Shown piece by piece: positions 1-11,600 of a stretch of DNA of 49,524 bases. Where the stretch lies: positions 33,302-82,825 of the forward strand of contig SDOX01000172.1 of NCBI GenBank assembly GCA_004565275.1. Direction: 5' to 3'. Each line of letters begins with the position of its first letter. The stretch's first letter is position 1. A program made the position numbers and the translations under genes. This DNA is from Nannochloropsis salina CCMP1776 (Eukaryota; Sar; Eustigmatophyceae; Eustigmatales; Monodopsidaceae). Under the pieces are notes generated by a model. The model was given only the letters and a program-made list of their open reading frames with translations, had not been told where the DNA came from and did no database searches.

Positions 1-1093
1 CCCTCGTCGTGAGACCACCCTCCCTGACTCCTCCCAACCCTCTCCCTGTAGGCATCCTCCTCGGCAACAAGGTGACGGAGAAGAACACCAAGACCCTCAC
101 GCCCACGCTCTGGTCCCTCCTCAACCTCCTCCCCCGCCACACCCACCAGCCCCCCCACCGGTACTGCCCCCCTCTTCCTCCCTCCCACCCTGCCACGTCC
201 TGCCTCTGTGGGCTCCGCCTCATCGATCGCCCCGCCCACCGCTTTCTCCCTCGCAGGCACAACTCTGTCGCCCTGGATCTTGCCGTCCGCGCGGCGCCTC
301 ACGGCGTCTACACCCTCATGGTATGTCTCCCTCCCTCCCTCCTTCCTTCCCTCCCTCCCTCCCTCCCTCCCGCCCGCCCTCCCTCCATTCTGACACGCCC
401 ATCCGACCCGGGCACGTCCTCACAGGGGCCTGAGCTGGGAGAAGATGGCTGGGTGAAGGACCCCATCCGTCTCGACTGGGCTACAGGTACGGAGGGAGGG
501 CGGGAGGGAGGGAGGGGGGGAGGGAGGGAAGATACAAGATCGGGCATGGGAGAGTATGATGACGCCATCAAGGGGGGCGGGGGGCTTTACTGGGGAGGTC
601 CTGAGGACACTCGCTGGGCGGCGTTCTCCCTCACACACGAACAATCTGTCTATGCTCGTCCTCTTCAATGTCCCTCTCCCATGATCCCTCTCCCCGCCTT
701 CACCTTCCCCCTCCTCCAGGAGGCTCCTTCGTGACCCCGCCAGGGTGGTGGCACTCCCACCACAACGACTCGGAGGAGGATGCCTGGGTGCTCCCCATGC
801 AGGACGCTGGCCTTTACACCCACATGTAGGCGCCTCTCCTTCCCCCTTCTCCTCCCTCCCTCCCTCCCGCCCTCCCTTTCACCCTCCAGTCTTGCGTTCA
901 CCCATTCCTTTCTCGTGCTTCCCCTTTGAGGTGGAAATCGATCCTGGAGTGTCCCTCTCCCCTCTCTTTTGGAGTCTGTGACTAACGCCTCGGCCACCCT
1001 CCCTTTCTCCCGCGCTCCCTCCTCTCCATTCGTCGCAGGCGCTCCCTCGACATTCGCTTTTCCAAAGCCAACAAATGGCCTCGAATCGAGTGA
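1..1093 (+). CDS. Cupin dioxygenase-like protein (gentisate 1,2-dioxygenase type), 3' end of gene
   Basis: This is the C-terminal part of a spliced gene that enters from the left edge. The exons I read are 1-8, 52-160, 257-320, 426-486, 720-825 and 1039-1093, all with GT-AG borders. The reading frame stays open across every junction and stops with TGA at 1091-1093. The spliced product contains PPHRHNSVALDLAV, which fits a cupin metal-binding histidine strand. It also contains FVTPPGWWHSHHNDSEEDA followed by DAGLYTHM, which resembles the closing cupin motif and the 'ALGLY' tail of bacterial-type gentisate 1,2-dioxygenases, Fe(II) enzymes that open the gentisate ring. The substrate is inferred by family resemblance only; another cupin dioxygenase is possible. 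Introns 2 and 3 carry CCCT and GGGA tracts. The N-terminal half lies outside the window. Confidence 0.72.
328..386. repeat. (CCCT)n simple repeat in an intron of the cupin gene
   Basis: An imperfect CCCT tetranucleotide tract directly follows the donor at 321 and fills most of the intron. The same motif recurs in other introns of the window. Confidence 0.9.
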
Positions 1094-2182
1094 GCTTGCG
1101 TCGAGGGGAAAAAAAATAGAAAGAAAGAAGGCCTCTCTAACACTGATTTCGCGCTCAGGCATAATGACAGAAGTACAAATGAGAGGGAAGGGAGGGAGTT
1201 ACACTGACACGTTTGACTTGTGGATGGGGGAAAGGACGATGTACACACGTAGCGATTGCGGGGAAGGGAGGGAGGAGGAAAGGGGGGGAGAGGGAAATCT
1301 CACAGAAGTCTATTTAGTCTTTCTCTTGTGGTTTTTTTAATTCCGCCGGCATGTCAACTCGTGGCTAGTTGTGAGCAATCCATCCAGAGTGGCGGCCGCT
1401 GCCTCCCAACCGGACGAAGCCAGTGTGGTCTGAGGCAGGCATCAGAGCAGGCCACAGAAGGCGGAGACGGGGAGGGGAGTGGGGAAAATTGTGTAAAATG
1501 GCCCGGGGCGGGGGGAGGGGGCGTGTCAGCAGAAATGAAAACGGGAGATTGCGGAAGGAAGGAAGTCGCGCCGACCACAGATGCCCTCCAACCGGACAGG
1601 TGCGATAGATTCTGAGATAAAGGATGATAGCAAGGAATTTTGGGACCGAGGACTTTCTTAATACTGACATTATCGCAAGCCTCCGAAAGAAGAAGAAATG
1701 CATCACAAGCAAAGAACGGCAGGAGAAGCCTCGTGGATATTCTCCCCTGGGCCCATGGGAGTCCTCGCGTCCGTTGAGTGGGGCATTTTTTGGAAAGCGG
1801 ACGTGCTCATCTCTGCGAGCCATTCCTTGTGACCCTTCATCGAGGCATGTCCTTCCCTTTCTTTTTCGCCCCTCAATGGCATTTATCCTTTCTTCATGTG
1901 GGTTTTTTCTCACGGAGGGTGGAGGATGACACGTCACCGACCACCATCTCTACCACCAGAATCAAAGCCTGAGAGCATGGCCACACACAGTCTTCGATCT
2001 CCCGCATGGACCGCGGCACTTCGACATCATGCTCGACTCGCGTCCCCTCGGGATCTTTTGGTTCCAGTCCATGCCGCCGCCAAACTTCCCTTCGGGCTTC
2101 CGTCCTCGTCGCTTTGGTTTCCCGATCGCCCACAAAGCTTCACCATTCCTCGCCCCACGCCTCGACCTCCCTCGGCAACCTC
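1094..2182. other. Intergenic region between two convergent genes
   Basis: This 1.1-kb stretch lies between the 3' ends of the cupin gene (+) and the acetyltransferase gene (-). Several frames are open on both strands because of the base composition, but none shows a recognisable domain or splice structure. I see no RNA gene or element. Confidence 0.6.
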
Positions 2183-3500
2183 CTAAACTGGTGCGGACAA
2201 GACTTGGCATTCGTTTCCCCTCGCATCGACGTACACACCACCGTCCCTCCCTGCTTTCTTTTCTCCCTCCTCGAACCCCACCCTGGAGAGGTAGAAGGCC
2301 TTCATCCTCGCCCCTGGTGTGTGGACGCTGATCGTCCTAAAGAGAGCCGAAAGTAGAAAGTAGCCACGGGAGGTGTTAGGATTTGGTTTTATGAACAAAA
2401 CGAAGAAGGAGAGGGCGGGAAAGGGAGTGAGAAGCGAGCAATCACGTGGGGCTTGCCCCGTGCCGTCCTCCCTCGCAGAGGAGCCCTCAGAACCTATCCT
2501 ATCATCGGCCTTCCCTTCCCCTTTCCTCTTCTCCTGGTCTACCACGTCTCTTTCATTTTTTTCGTGCCCCCCCTCGCCTCTTCTTACTCCCGTCCCTACA
2601 GTACTGCCTCCGTTTGCTCAGACCTAGGTTTTTTCCCTTACCCTACCTGAACCCTATTTCCCACGCATCATCACCTTCCGCTTCTATCCTCCCTTCCTTC
2701 CTCCCTCCCTCACTCCGCACCGTTTTCCCCGTCCTCTCGCCTCAGTCTTCACGGAGGCGACGAGACCCGTGCCCAGACCTTGGTTTCGGAACGGAGGGAT
2801 GACGATTACCTAAAGAAAGAGGGAAGGAGGGAGAGAAGGAAACAAAGAGTTACAGAGAACACGAGGGAGCGCAGAGGGATGGAGCTAGCAGTCTGGGTTC
2901 GCTTTTTCCACTCTCCCCTTCCCTCCCCTCGATTTTCCCGCACCTGACGCAGACGGTTTGCCCGGACGTCATATAAAGCGAGTCCAACCACCGAAGCCTT
3001 CGATTGACGAAATTTTGAAAAATGAGGCAAGCATTTATTTGAGTATATATCTTTGGCAACGATGCACGCAGTGACCCCTGTGGCGTCACCTTGAGTTGCG
3101 ATGTTTGATGCACTATCTCTCCTCAACCCTCTGCTTCCCTCTCCAAGTCGTTTCCCTTACCTGCCCGTGCGATAAGGCCAAGAAATGCACGGAATGCGCG
3201 TCCACGTCAGTCAGGTAGGGAGGGAGAGAGGGAGGGAGGTAGCGTTGCCGAATTGCCTGCGTGGCCATGTGCAAGCCGGGCTCCTCCTCCGGGAGGTTTT
3301 CAAAGCTGCAAAGGCAAATCGGGAAGAAAGAAGCGAGGGAGAGAGGGGAAAGGAGGATGACGGCATGTGAGAGAGTGAGTCCAAGAAGAGGAGGGAGGAG
3401 AAGTCCACGTACCGGTGTATCAACGGCCTCTGCGATGAGGAATGTGGACGCGGCACAACTTCCCTATCGTTATGGGTACCGTACGATTTTGAGGGCTTAA
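2183..3500 (-). CDS. GNAT-family N-acetyltransferase
   Basis: This is an acetyl-CoA-dependent acyltransferase. The minus-strand exons, in sense order, are up to 3413, 3161-3305, 2944-2997, 2721-2809 and 2183-2336, with stop TAG at 2183-2185. Phases agree at each junction. The spliced protein runs FLALSHGQ, ASVVGLALYDVR (beta strand 4), then VIVIPPFRNQGLGTGLV. The last piece is the acetyl-CoA-binding motif A with an R/QxxGxG signature. It continues into RTISVHTPGARMKAFYLSRV and GFEE, the typical alpha-4/beta-7 end of GNAT proteins. The 5' end is unresolved: the frame stays open on the minus strand to about 3510 but contains no ATG, so at least one short upstream exon is missing from my model. 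The substrate cannot be told. HAT1 was considered because of the 'PPFRNQGLG' motif, but the rest is generic GNAT. Confidence 0.7.
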
Positions 3501-3868
3501 CTTCGCTTGTTTCACCTCCTCCCCCCTACCGCCCTTTTTTCCTCCCTCCTCACCACCACCCATCAGCCAGTGCATGACCAGTCCTCAGGGAGGGAGGAAG
3601 ATGTTCCAAAACATTCAAACTGCGGACTAAGGTGCCCCGAGACGGATGGTACTGCAGGTGTAGGAAGGAATTTGGAATAAAGGACGTGCAAGTGACTTCA
3701 AGAGGATTGAGAGGGAGACATGGAAACGAGGGGGAAAGGAAGAGGAGAAAAATCGCTCAAGGAGGAGGAACGGTGACACAAGGCCAAGGCTCCAGAACAA
3801 TTACACGGGAGATCATGACAAAAAGGGAAAGAGTGCAGCGAGGAGCATTGAAGAACTTGTGTATACAA
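3501..3868. other. Spacer between the acetyltransferase 5' end and the phosphatase 3' end
   Basis: This probably holds the missing first exon and promoter of the acetyltransferase on the minus strand, plus the 3' UTR of the histidine phosphatase. No further coding signal was recognised. Confidence 0.4.
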
Positions 3869-6694
3869 TCAGGATGAAAAGCAGGGATGACTTTCGACGA
3901 CGCTGATGAGTAAGGGCGGAGGCACACGAGCCGGTACGATGCGCTAGATGTGCAAGACATATAAGCAAGGAAAGGCGAACACTAGCGCTGTAATGGCGAA
4001 TGCGATGCCGAAAAGGCCATTCCAAGACTCGAAAATGACGAAGTAAAATGTGGGAAAGTGAGATACGCGGACACGGTGGGAGCTTTACATGTAGACAAGG
4101 AAATTTAAATAAAGTCTGAGAGGGGTGCACCTGCAGCGTGCTGATGCCTGTGTTGCCGTGTACAAAGCCCAGGGCGGACGACAGCGAGCCGCCTCCAACC
4201 ATCTGGGAAGGTAACAAGGAGAATGGGTAGGAAGAAGACGCGAAAAATAAGATTCAGAGATATCTATTGAAAGCTCAAGCCTTTTGAAGGTGAGAAATCC
4301 CTGTCGTTGGGGCCGGTGGAGGGTCCAACCTGGTGGTGGGAAGCAGGCTCACAGGCAACAAGGGAGGACTTTTCATCGAGGAAAGTTCGGCGAGAGAGCA
4401 ACGAGAGCGGCCTTTTTCAAGAGAGAGACAGGAGGGGGGACTGACGTCGTACCTTTTTCATGACATAATGCATGAACTCGCCGTGCCCCACAAAAACGAT
4501 GGTGTCGTAGCTCCTCCCTCCCCCCCTTCCTCCCCCCTTTCCTCCCCCCCTCCCATCCCCGTCGACGGCGTTAGGGAGCGCCCCTGCAGACATGGCAAAA
4601 GCCCAACAATCGATCAAAGATTCAACCTCACAACGGGCACCTCTCAGTCCTTTGCTCCTTCCCTCTCTTCCTCTCCCCCCTGCCCTTTCCCCCTCACCGG
4701 CCAGAAGTACGTCCTGAATCCAGAGCCAGGCCTGTTCACAGCGCAGAAGAGCTTGGGGATGTCCCTCCCGCTCTTCCTAAAAATCTCAGCAGAAGAAGGA
4801 GAGGGATGAATCAAGAATGAGCGAAGCCTACGACTTGCGTGAAAAGTTTGAACGAATGCGGGTGCTGTTCTTGGCAGGAAATGACTTGGAGGGGGAAGGG
4901 GAGGAAGAGGGATGATGGAGAGGAGAGAAGGAAAGTGTCGCGTACCGAGTGGGCGTACCATCCTTCCTCTTCCACGTCAAAGCACTGGAGCTGTCGTGAG
5001 TGTTGCGATGAAGACAAAGATTAAAGCTAGCGGGAGGGACGAGAGGTGGCTCTGAACTGTGGTCTCCCGCGCCAATCATCAGCAGTATAGGCACCCTCCC
5101 TGCCCCTCTTCCTCCCGACTCCCGCTTCTTTCAATGGCCCCCATCCCTGCGTCCACCCGCCTCTATACACTCGCCCCTCTCCATCTTCACCTTGTAGGTT
5201 CCCTCAAGCTCGGCTCTGGAGGTGCCCGTGTAGACGCGATCTTGCAGGTAACATCCGCCCACCTGAACAAGAGCAAAAGAGAGAAAGCGAAAGTGGAAAG
5301 GGAGGGAAAGAAACGACATGCTGGAGTCAGACGGTTGTGGGAGGGAGATGAGGGATGATGGGGTGGCCCTAGGAAATTTTCTTTTTCTAGACAGGGGCAA
5401 GTAACATGAAAGAACGGCCGAATTCGGTGCATCAGGAGCCTAATTTACCTCGAAGTAGCGACCGTAGCAAGCGAAGTCTTCAGGGTCTATACCGAGCCGA
5501 GTGACCTGGCGTGACAGGGAGTGAGGGAAACGAGGGGGGAGGGTGCGGCGATGGCAAGGGTCAGAATGCGACGAAGCTGGGGGGGGTTGGGGGATGGAAA
5601 GGGGGAGGAGAGGGGACATACCAAGGGTCTGATGGTCTTTATCGCCCTTTGCATGGGAGAGGTGACGACGAGCACCCTGTGTCGGGTAAGGTAGGGGAGA
5701 GAGAGGTGGAGACATGGCGGTCGTCCGTGAGAGTCGCGTCCGTGGGGGACTCGTAGGGTGACAATAAAGGTATCGAGGCCAACATCGAGACGATGACATA
5801 CTCGTCGTGGCTTTGCGTAATGAGTCTACAGGAGGATGAAACTAGCACGGAATTCTATCCCTCCCTCCCTCCCTCCCTCCCTCCCTCCATCCCTCCCTCC
5901 CTCCCTCCTCACCGGCGTTTTCTTAGGCGCTCGGCAAGGTACTCGCCCAACCGCTCCGCCTGCACAAAACCCTTCTCACTGAGATCAGCGTCTTCGCTAC
6001 GCAGAGAAGCAACCTTGGAAGAAGGTCAGGACATAACAGTGATATCATGGTGAGAGTCATGGATAACAAACAGCTTCGAGAGGGCAGTCATATATCAAGC
6101 CAAGTGTCTAGATGCACAAGCGACAGGCAGGCGCTCAATGTATTTGAAACAGGTATAAGAAGAGATAAATGATCGGTCTGGCCAGAAAACGTACCTCCTT
6201 CTCCATAATTTCATGTAAATTTGGGTCGAAATTGTATCGCGCCCCCACCTAAGGAGAAGCGACGGTAAGGCTGCGCGTCAGACTAGCGCCCTTCAAACAA
6301 GGGGATGAGCTTCATAAATCATCACACATACAACAAGAAGAGCAAGCGGTTACGCGTTGAAGCACATACCTCGGCGTGTAGGACATTGTTGCGAGACTCG
6401 GCATGACGGATGAAAAGGACTTCGGTACCACCGTGGGGGTCATCCTGTCATGGAAGAACCAGGATTTGAGAAAAAACATCAATAGCCAAATCTAATCACG
6501 TAGCGATCCTGTTAGCGTTTATTATCACGCATTTCCCCCTGAAATCGTTCTTAGTACAGCGCAAGATCTCGAGTATTTACCTCCCCACCTCGTGCCTAAC
6601 GACCTACCATCATTGCTCGCATGCCATCCCCTATACCCTGAAGAGCTTCTCCTCCGCAATCATCGGGATTGTTAGAGGTGTCGTTGCTATACAT
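3869..6694 (-). CDS. Histidine phosphatase (phosphoglycerate mutase-like) superfamily protein
   Basis: The gene has twelve or thirteen minus-strand exons: 6608-6694, 6370-6444, 6195-6248, 5913-6013, 5622-5676, 5449-5505, 5191-5262, 4946-4990, 4835-4864, 4698-4776, 4453-4583, 4131-4202 and, tentatively, 3869-3943. The product is about 310 residues. It contains EVLFIRHAESRNN (the catalytic RHxE histidine motif), DADLSEKGFVQAERLGEYL, VLVVTSPMQRAIKTIRPL (the second active-site arginine) and VFVGHGEFMHYVMKK (the second catalytic histidine). The phosphate-transfer chemistry is therefore intact, but the substrate is unknown. A Gly/Arg-rich insert precedes the second histidine motif. The chosen start is the ATG at 6692-6694, but the same frame is open a further 46 codons upstream to about 6830, so an upstream exon is possible. 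The last exon is the weakest part. It lies directly downstream of the Nudix gene on the same strand. Confidence 0.85.
5859..5910. repeat. (CCCT)n simple repeat in a phosphatase intron
   Basis: On the sense (minus) strand this is a GGGA tract immediately after the donor of the 5677-5912 intron. The far end of that intron is pyrimidine-rich. Confidence 0.9.
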
Positions 6695-6966
6695 TATCCT
6701 GGTGAGCCTGTCTGTGATTTGAAAAAGTTGGCCAGACGCTCCCGGCTGTCGCGGCACGTCCGGGCTGAACACGACAAGCTCCGAACCAAACCGTTGCGAA
6801 ATTTGAAAATCGCAAGACTTGATTACATGAAAAAATTAAATGCCTTGCACATTCCACCATGTTTCAAGAACATTTATTTGGTCCTTCAGAAATTTATTAT
6901 TTAGATTTGAACGTTTGTGAATATTATATGTATTTAGTTTGCCGTAATGATGCATAACCTCCTCGA

Positions 6967-8466
6967 CTAGGAGTCATTTCTTCCTTGCAATCGCGCTTGC
7001 ATCAACCAGAGCAATGACATGCTAATTGTCTGAGTCCACTTCGCCTCTTTAAAACGCCCTTTCAGCACTGCTTCTCTCAAGCCTTTTTCCTGCATATACA
7101 CTTTCCGCTGCATCTCCCTGTCGTCCGACTTGGCCACTGTCTTTATAGACTCCTTCACCGAGCCCTCCCTCGGTATATGGCAATCGTCTGCGAAAAAAAC
7201 ATTAAGGAAACCTCCGCCACGCGTCGATGAGACGCGATATTGTCCTAGAGGAATCCATGTTGGTGATTCTTGGGAGTGATACGAGCCGATTGCAATGATT
7301 CAAACAATAAGTTTCAGATGCTTGTATGGTCGCATTGTCGCACTATTCACGGTGCATCGAGGCGGAAGAAAACGAAAGAGGGAATCTAAGGCAAGAAGGA
7401 AAGAGACCACACAATAGAGAGGAGACAAGAGGGTTGCGTGGATATCATGCACATACCGAGACCCGCCTCCTCGAGAAGCTCTCGTTTAGCCGCCATGAGG
7501 GCGTCTTCGCCTGGCTCCACAAGGCCACCGATGGGCGCCAAACTGTGTCATTTGTGGCATTTCGACAAATTTATTGGTCCGTTGTAAAAGCTGTCGGACT
7601 CCCAAACTGGCTGGTTGAAAGAGGACGCGAAAAAGCCACGTAAAGGCCGAGGACCTCGGGAAGAAATCCTCTTATGATACTTCTTCTTAGCTTCCTTCTC
7701 ACCTGAGACCTTGATAGCCATACTTTTTCTGCTCAAAAACCAAGAACTTCCTGTCTTCTTCGCCCCCTGTCATTCCCTCCCCTGCACCCGTCCCCGCCTC
7801 CGCTTCCAGGCGCACCAAGACATTGATCTGGTCTTTCTCGTCAAACCACAGCCATCCGTCCAACACCTGTGATCGGGACAAGATAGAATCACGCACACCA
7901 TCCTGTCTTTGTCAGTGCCCTGGGCATTTACGGGAAGCCATGTGTCCTTCTCGAGAAAGATCCATTTCTAAACGTACCGATCCATCCTCCGCTTTGACCT
8001 TGTGGATCTCGCAGACACCAAACGACGTGGACACCACTGGGACAACTTCTAGTGTCTATAGGACGATTGTCAGAAGGAATATGCAGAGATATAAGGATAG
8101 CCCGAGGCCATAAAAAGTCCTGCAAAGAATTTACCTGCTCCGATCGCCATGGCTTTCCCGTGAATGGCGTGAGCTCCAGCGGGCGGAAGTCTTGCCCCGA
8201 GACCAGGGGCCCATCCTTTGAACATAAAGCAAACGAAGTGGTCGTTTTCTGTAGGTGACGGCATGTTTAACAATATCGGATGCAAGAGTAACATGCGTTC
8301 TTACCTTTTGTGCAGTTGGAGTAAACGACGAAGCCTCTAAATGTTGGGCGGTACGCGCTCTTATCCAACAAAGAATTCCCAACGCTGCGATGGCAAGAAA
8401 GGGTTTTAGCAACGTACTGCCCCTCCAGGGCCCCGCCACCTTCTGAAAGTGATGCCGTCGAAGCAT
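6967..8466 (-). CDS. Nudix hydrolase with N-terminal hydrophobic segment
   Basis: There are six minus-strand exons: 8305-8466, 8135-8248, 7978-8055, 7703-7866, 7457-7542 and 6967-7268, giving 301 residues. Phases agree at each junction. The Nudix box is complete: GLVEPGEDALMAAKRELL followed by EEAGL fits GX5EX7REUXEEXGU, so the metal-binding helix that cleaves nucleoside-diphosphate-X bonds looks functional. The preceding strand (FLVFEQKKYGYQG, then LAPIG) and the later SSTRGGGFLNVFFADD also fit the fold. Residues about 20-36 (LKPFLAIAALGILCWI) form a hydrophobic segment behind a basic N-terminus, which suggests a membrane anchor or organelle targeting. An in-frame ATG at 8604 would add 46 residues; I prefer 8466 because it opens onto this basic/hydrophobic leader. 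The substrate is unknown. The start faces that of TOP3B 214 bases away. Confidence 0.88.
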
Positions 8467-8680
8467 GGCGTATGGTCTATAGAAGCGAAATGTCAAGGGT
8501 GTGGGTTCAGAAAGTCGATGCAATGAATCGACGCGGTCGTAGAATTGGCACGTACGTGTTGTTGTCTCTTTAAGCGAAGCGTTAATCCTCGCTTTAAGTA
8601 TCATTGTCTCGACTTCTTCCTTGTTTCAATTGATATCGTACCACTCCAAGCTCAAGAATTTTTATTTTGTACAGGAAGAT
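8467..8680. promoter_or_regulatory. Shared intergenic (bidirectional promoter) region
   Basis: The 214 bases between the divergent Nudix and TOP3B start codons must contain both promoters and 5' UTRs. I see no clear TATA box or repeated operator. This is an inference from gene layout. Confidence 0.5.
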
Positions 8681-11600
8681 ATGGCAGGCAGGAGTAATGA
8701 CGGGGGAAACAGGCTTGTGGTCATGGTGGCTGAAAAGCCGTCCATCTGTAATGCTATAGCCAATGCCCTCTGTGCAGGGGCGGAAATGAGTACGAGAGGT
8801 ATGTGTGCGATTCACATGTGGGAAATGTCGGAATATTGGCATTGGACATACATTTGTTTTGTTACATTCTGAAGCCGTCTGAAGATTTGATTAGATGCAT
8901 TTATCCTTGGTCATCGAAAGTGCGTCGAGCCGGCGGTCTCTGGCATCCCTTCACAAGGTACTTTGCTGCCCAATTTGTTCGATAGGACGCTCACCTCCGG
9001 TGCACGAATTCCATGGGCATTTCGAAGGACAACCAGCACGGATAAGGGTCACATCCGTGACGGGGCACGTTTTCTCGACGGACTTCCCGGGACAGTACAG
9101 CAATTGGGAGGCCGTGGACCCTGTTGACTTGTTCAAAGCCCCCACTCGTAAGGAACCGACGAGCAAATTCATCACCCATCACTTGGCATCGGAGGGAAAA
9201 GGGGCAGATGCCCTTGTGCTCTGGCTGGATTGCGACAGGGAAGGCGAAAACATCTGCTTTGAAGTCATCGAGTGCATGCAAGCAGGGTTTAAGGCTCACA
9301 CGCGCATTCTGCGGTCAGTCTTCCCACCCCCTCATCACTGCAAAACTACAACCGAAGAATCACTGTACAGCGCCCACAGCATATATGTGTGTCTGTCTAC
9401 CACGTGTGAAGAGCCCGATGAAGCTGGCCATGCTTGCTGATGCATGACTTACATGGTACAGGGCACATTTCTCCGCAATCACGCCGAAAGACATTCACCG
9501 CGCTTTACAGAATTTAGGCGTGCCCAACAAAGATGAAGCCCTCTCGGTGGATGCGCGGTCAGTGTAAGAGGGTCCTTCGAAGGGTGTGGTGGGATTGTCC
9601 TTCTCCTGTTCACTTTTTCGGAAATTTCCTGACGTGAAATCCCCCCTCTGCCTTCTACCCCTCACAGCCAAGAGCTAGATTTGAAGGTCGGAGTCGCCTT
9701 CTCGCGCTTCCAGACACGGTACTTTCAGGGTAAATATGGGGATCTGGACGCAACTTTGGTCTCGTACGGGCCTTGTCAGACGCCGACCTTGGGCTTCTGC
9801 GTCCAGCGGCATGACGAGATTCAATCCTTCAGCCCGGAGAAGTTTTGGTACCTGGCAGCAGCGGTCGTGAAGGACGGGACTAACGTAGCGCTGGAATGGG
9901 TAAGTGTTGACCGGTGTGCAAGGCTTTCAGGGAACATGTTGCCCTTCGTCCTCCGTGAGTGTCAATACAGCAGCAGGGGCGAGATATGTGGACCGCGTCA
10001 TGGACCCGGTCGTCCCTTTTGATATCTCTGCCCTCGCGCAACGACCGCCTGTTTCCGTGTTGCCCGCTCTTCAGCCGTATCTACAATTGAAAAGATCGAT
10101 CGACACAATCTCTTGTATGGGAATACCCTCACATCCCACAGGGCCGTGGGCGTGTGTTTGACCACGAAGTGGCCCATGTCTTCCTCCACCTGGTGGGCGA
10201 GGCGGGCTCTGTCGCTGTCGAGAAAGTTCAGAAGTCCGAGCAACGACGCACCAAACCCACCGCCCTCAACACGGTGGAACTCCTGAAAGAGGCCTCCAAA
10301 GTGCTGGGCATGGGCCCTGCGCAGACAATGTCCGTGGCAGAGCGACTCTATCTCTCTGGCTATCTGTCCTACCCACGGTGCGTGCACTCTCTCGGCGTGA
10401 GAAAGCTTCTTCGGGCCGCCTCTCCTTTTTCTCACCCGTTTTTGCGTTCGATGGTTATCTAGGACCGAGTCCACCGCCTATCCGGAGAGCTTCGACGTCC
10501 GCGGCGCGCTGAGCTTGCAGGTTTCCCACCCTACCTGGGGAGACTACGCCAAAGGGTTGCTCCAAGAAGGCGTGTCTCGGCCGTGCGCGGGCGTGGACGC
10601 GGGGGACCACCCGCCAATCACGCCTGTACGGGCTTTGGATCCCACGGTACGGACGCGGAGGGAGTGTGCGAGTCTGAAGCGGGTGATGGGCGAGGGCGAA
10701 GGATGGGGTGGAAGCTAGAGTGGCGTCGCTGATGCTCACCGATGCATCGATCTATCCTTCTCCCCGGCACAGGAATTTTCTGGGGACATGGGACGGCTCT
10801 ACGACCTGGTCACGCGCCATTTCTTGGCTAGCTTGTCGCACGACGCCCGCTTTCTCCAGACTAAAGTCATCTTCTCCTCGGAATGCGGGGAGTCGTTCAG
10901 TGCCTCCGGAAAGATCATGATCGACCCTGGCTATCTCGCTGTGCTCGCACAGTCTAAGGTAAGGAAAGGCGGGGGGCCGGGAGTGGACTGGTGAAGGGTG
11001 CAATAACATGGTCGGGAAGGGATCTCTGCCCGCGACCGCGCTGACGTCTCTTATTCATGCGCCGCCCCTGCCAGGATGAGAGCAAGCTGCCGGATTTTCA
11101 AGAAGGGGACCGTTTTACATTCTCCTCGTTGGGGCTTGGCGACAGCCAAACGTCTCCACCGGGGTATTTGACCGAAAGCGAATTGATTGAGAGAATGGAA
11201 AAGCATGGCATCGGAACAGACGCTTCGATTTCCTCCCACATCAACAACATCGTGGAACGCAACTACGTGCACGTCGGTGATGGTCGGACACTGATTCCCA
11301 ACCCGCTCGGTGAGTAAGCACGGAGGCGAGGAGGGACAGCCAGAAGTCTTGGTAGAATATAACATGATTATTATTACGTTCATAATGGATGAAAGAGAAG
11401 GATTTCTAATGATAGGTGCGGCAACATTCTAGGCATTGTTCTCGTGCACGGATACCTTCGGATCGACGCCGATCTTGTCCTCCCTAAGGTGCGGGCACAA
11501 ATTGAGAGCGAATGCACCCTCATCGCCAAGGGGCTGGTAGGTTGTGAGGTTTTTGAAAAAGGGTAAAAGACGTTCGGAACGGATTTTCTGTGATTTTTAT

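Noticed and set aside
9-734. 241-codon plus-strand frame at the left edge
   Set aside because: It runs straight through several GT-AG introns and simple repeats of the cupin gene. Only its short GILLGNK-to-PPHR part is exon.
1962-2210. Minus-strand frame rich in Arg/Gly downstream of the acetyltransferase exons
   Set aside because: The alternative frame gives a proper GNAT C-terminus (KAFYLSRVGFEE) ending at 2183, so this one is a shadow.
6719-6904. 61-codon plus-strand frame
   Set aside because: It has no family resemblance and overlaps the more coding-like minus-strand extension of the phosphatase.
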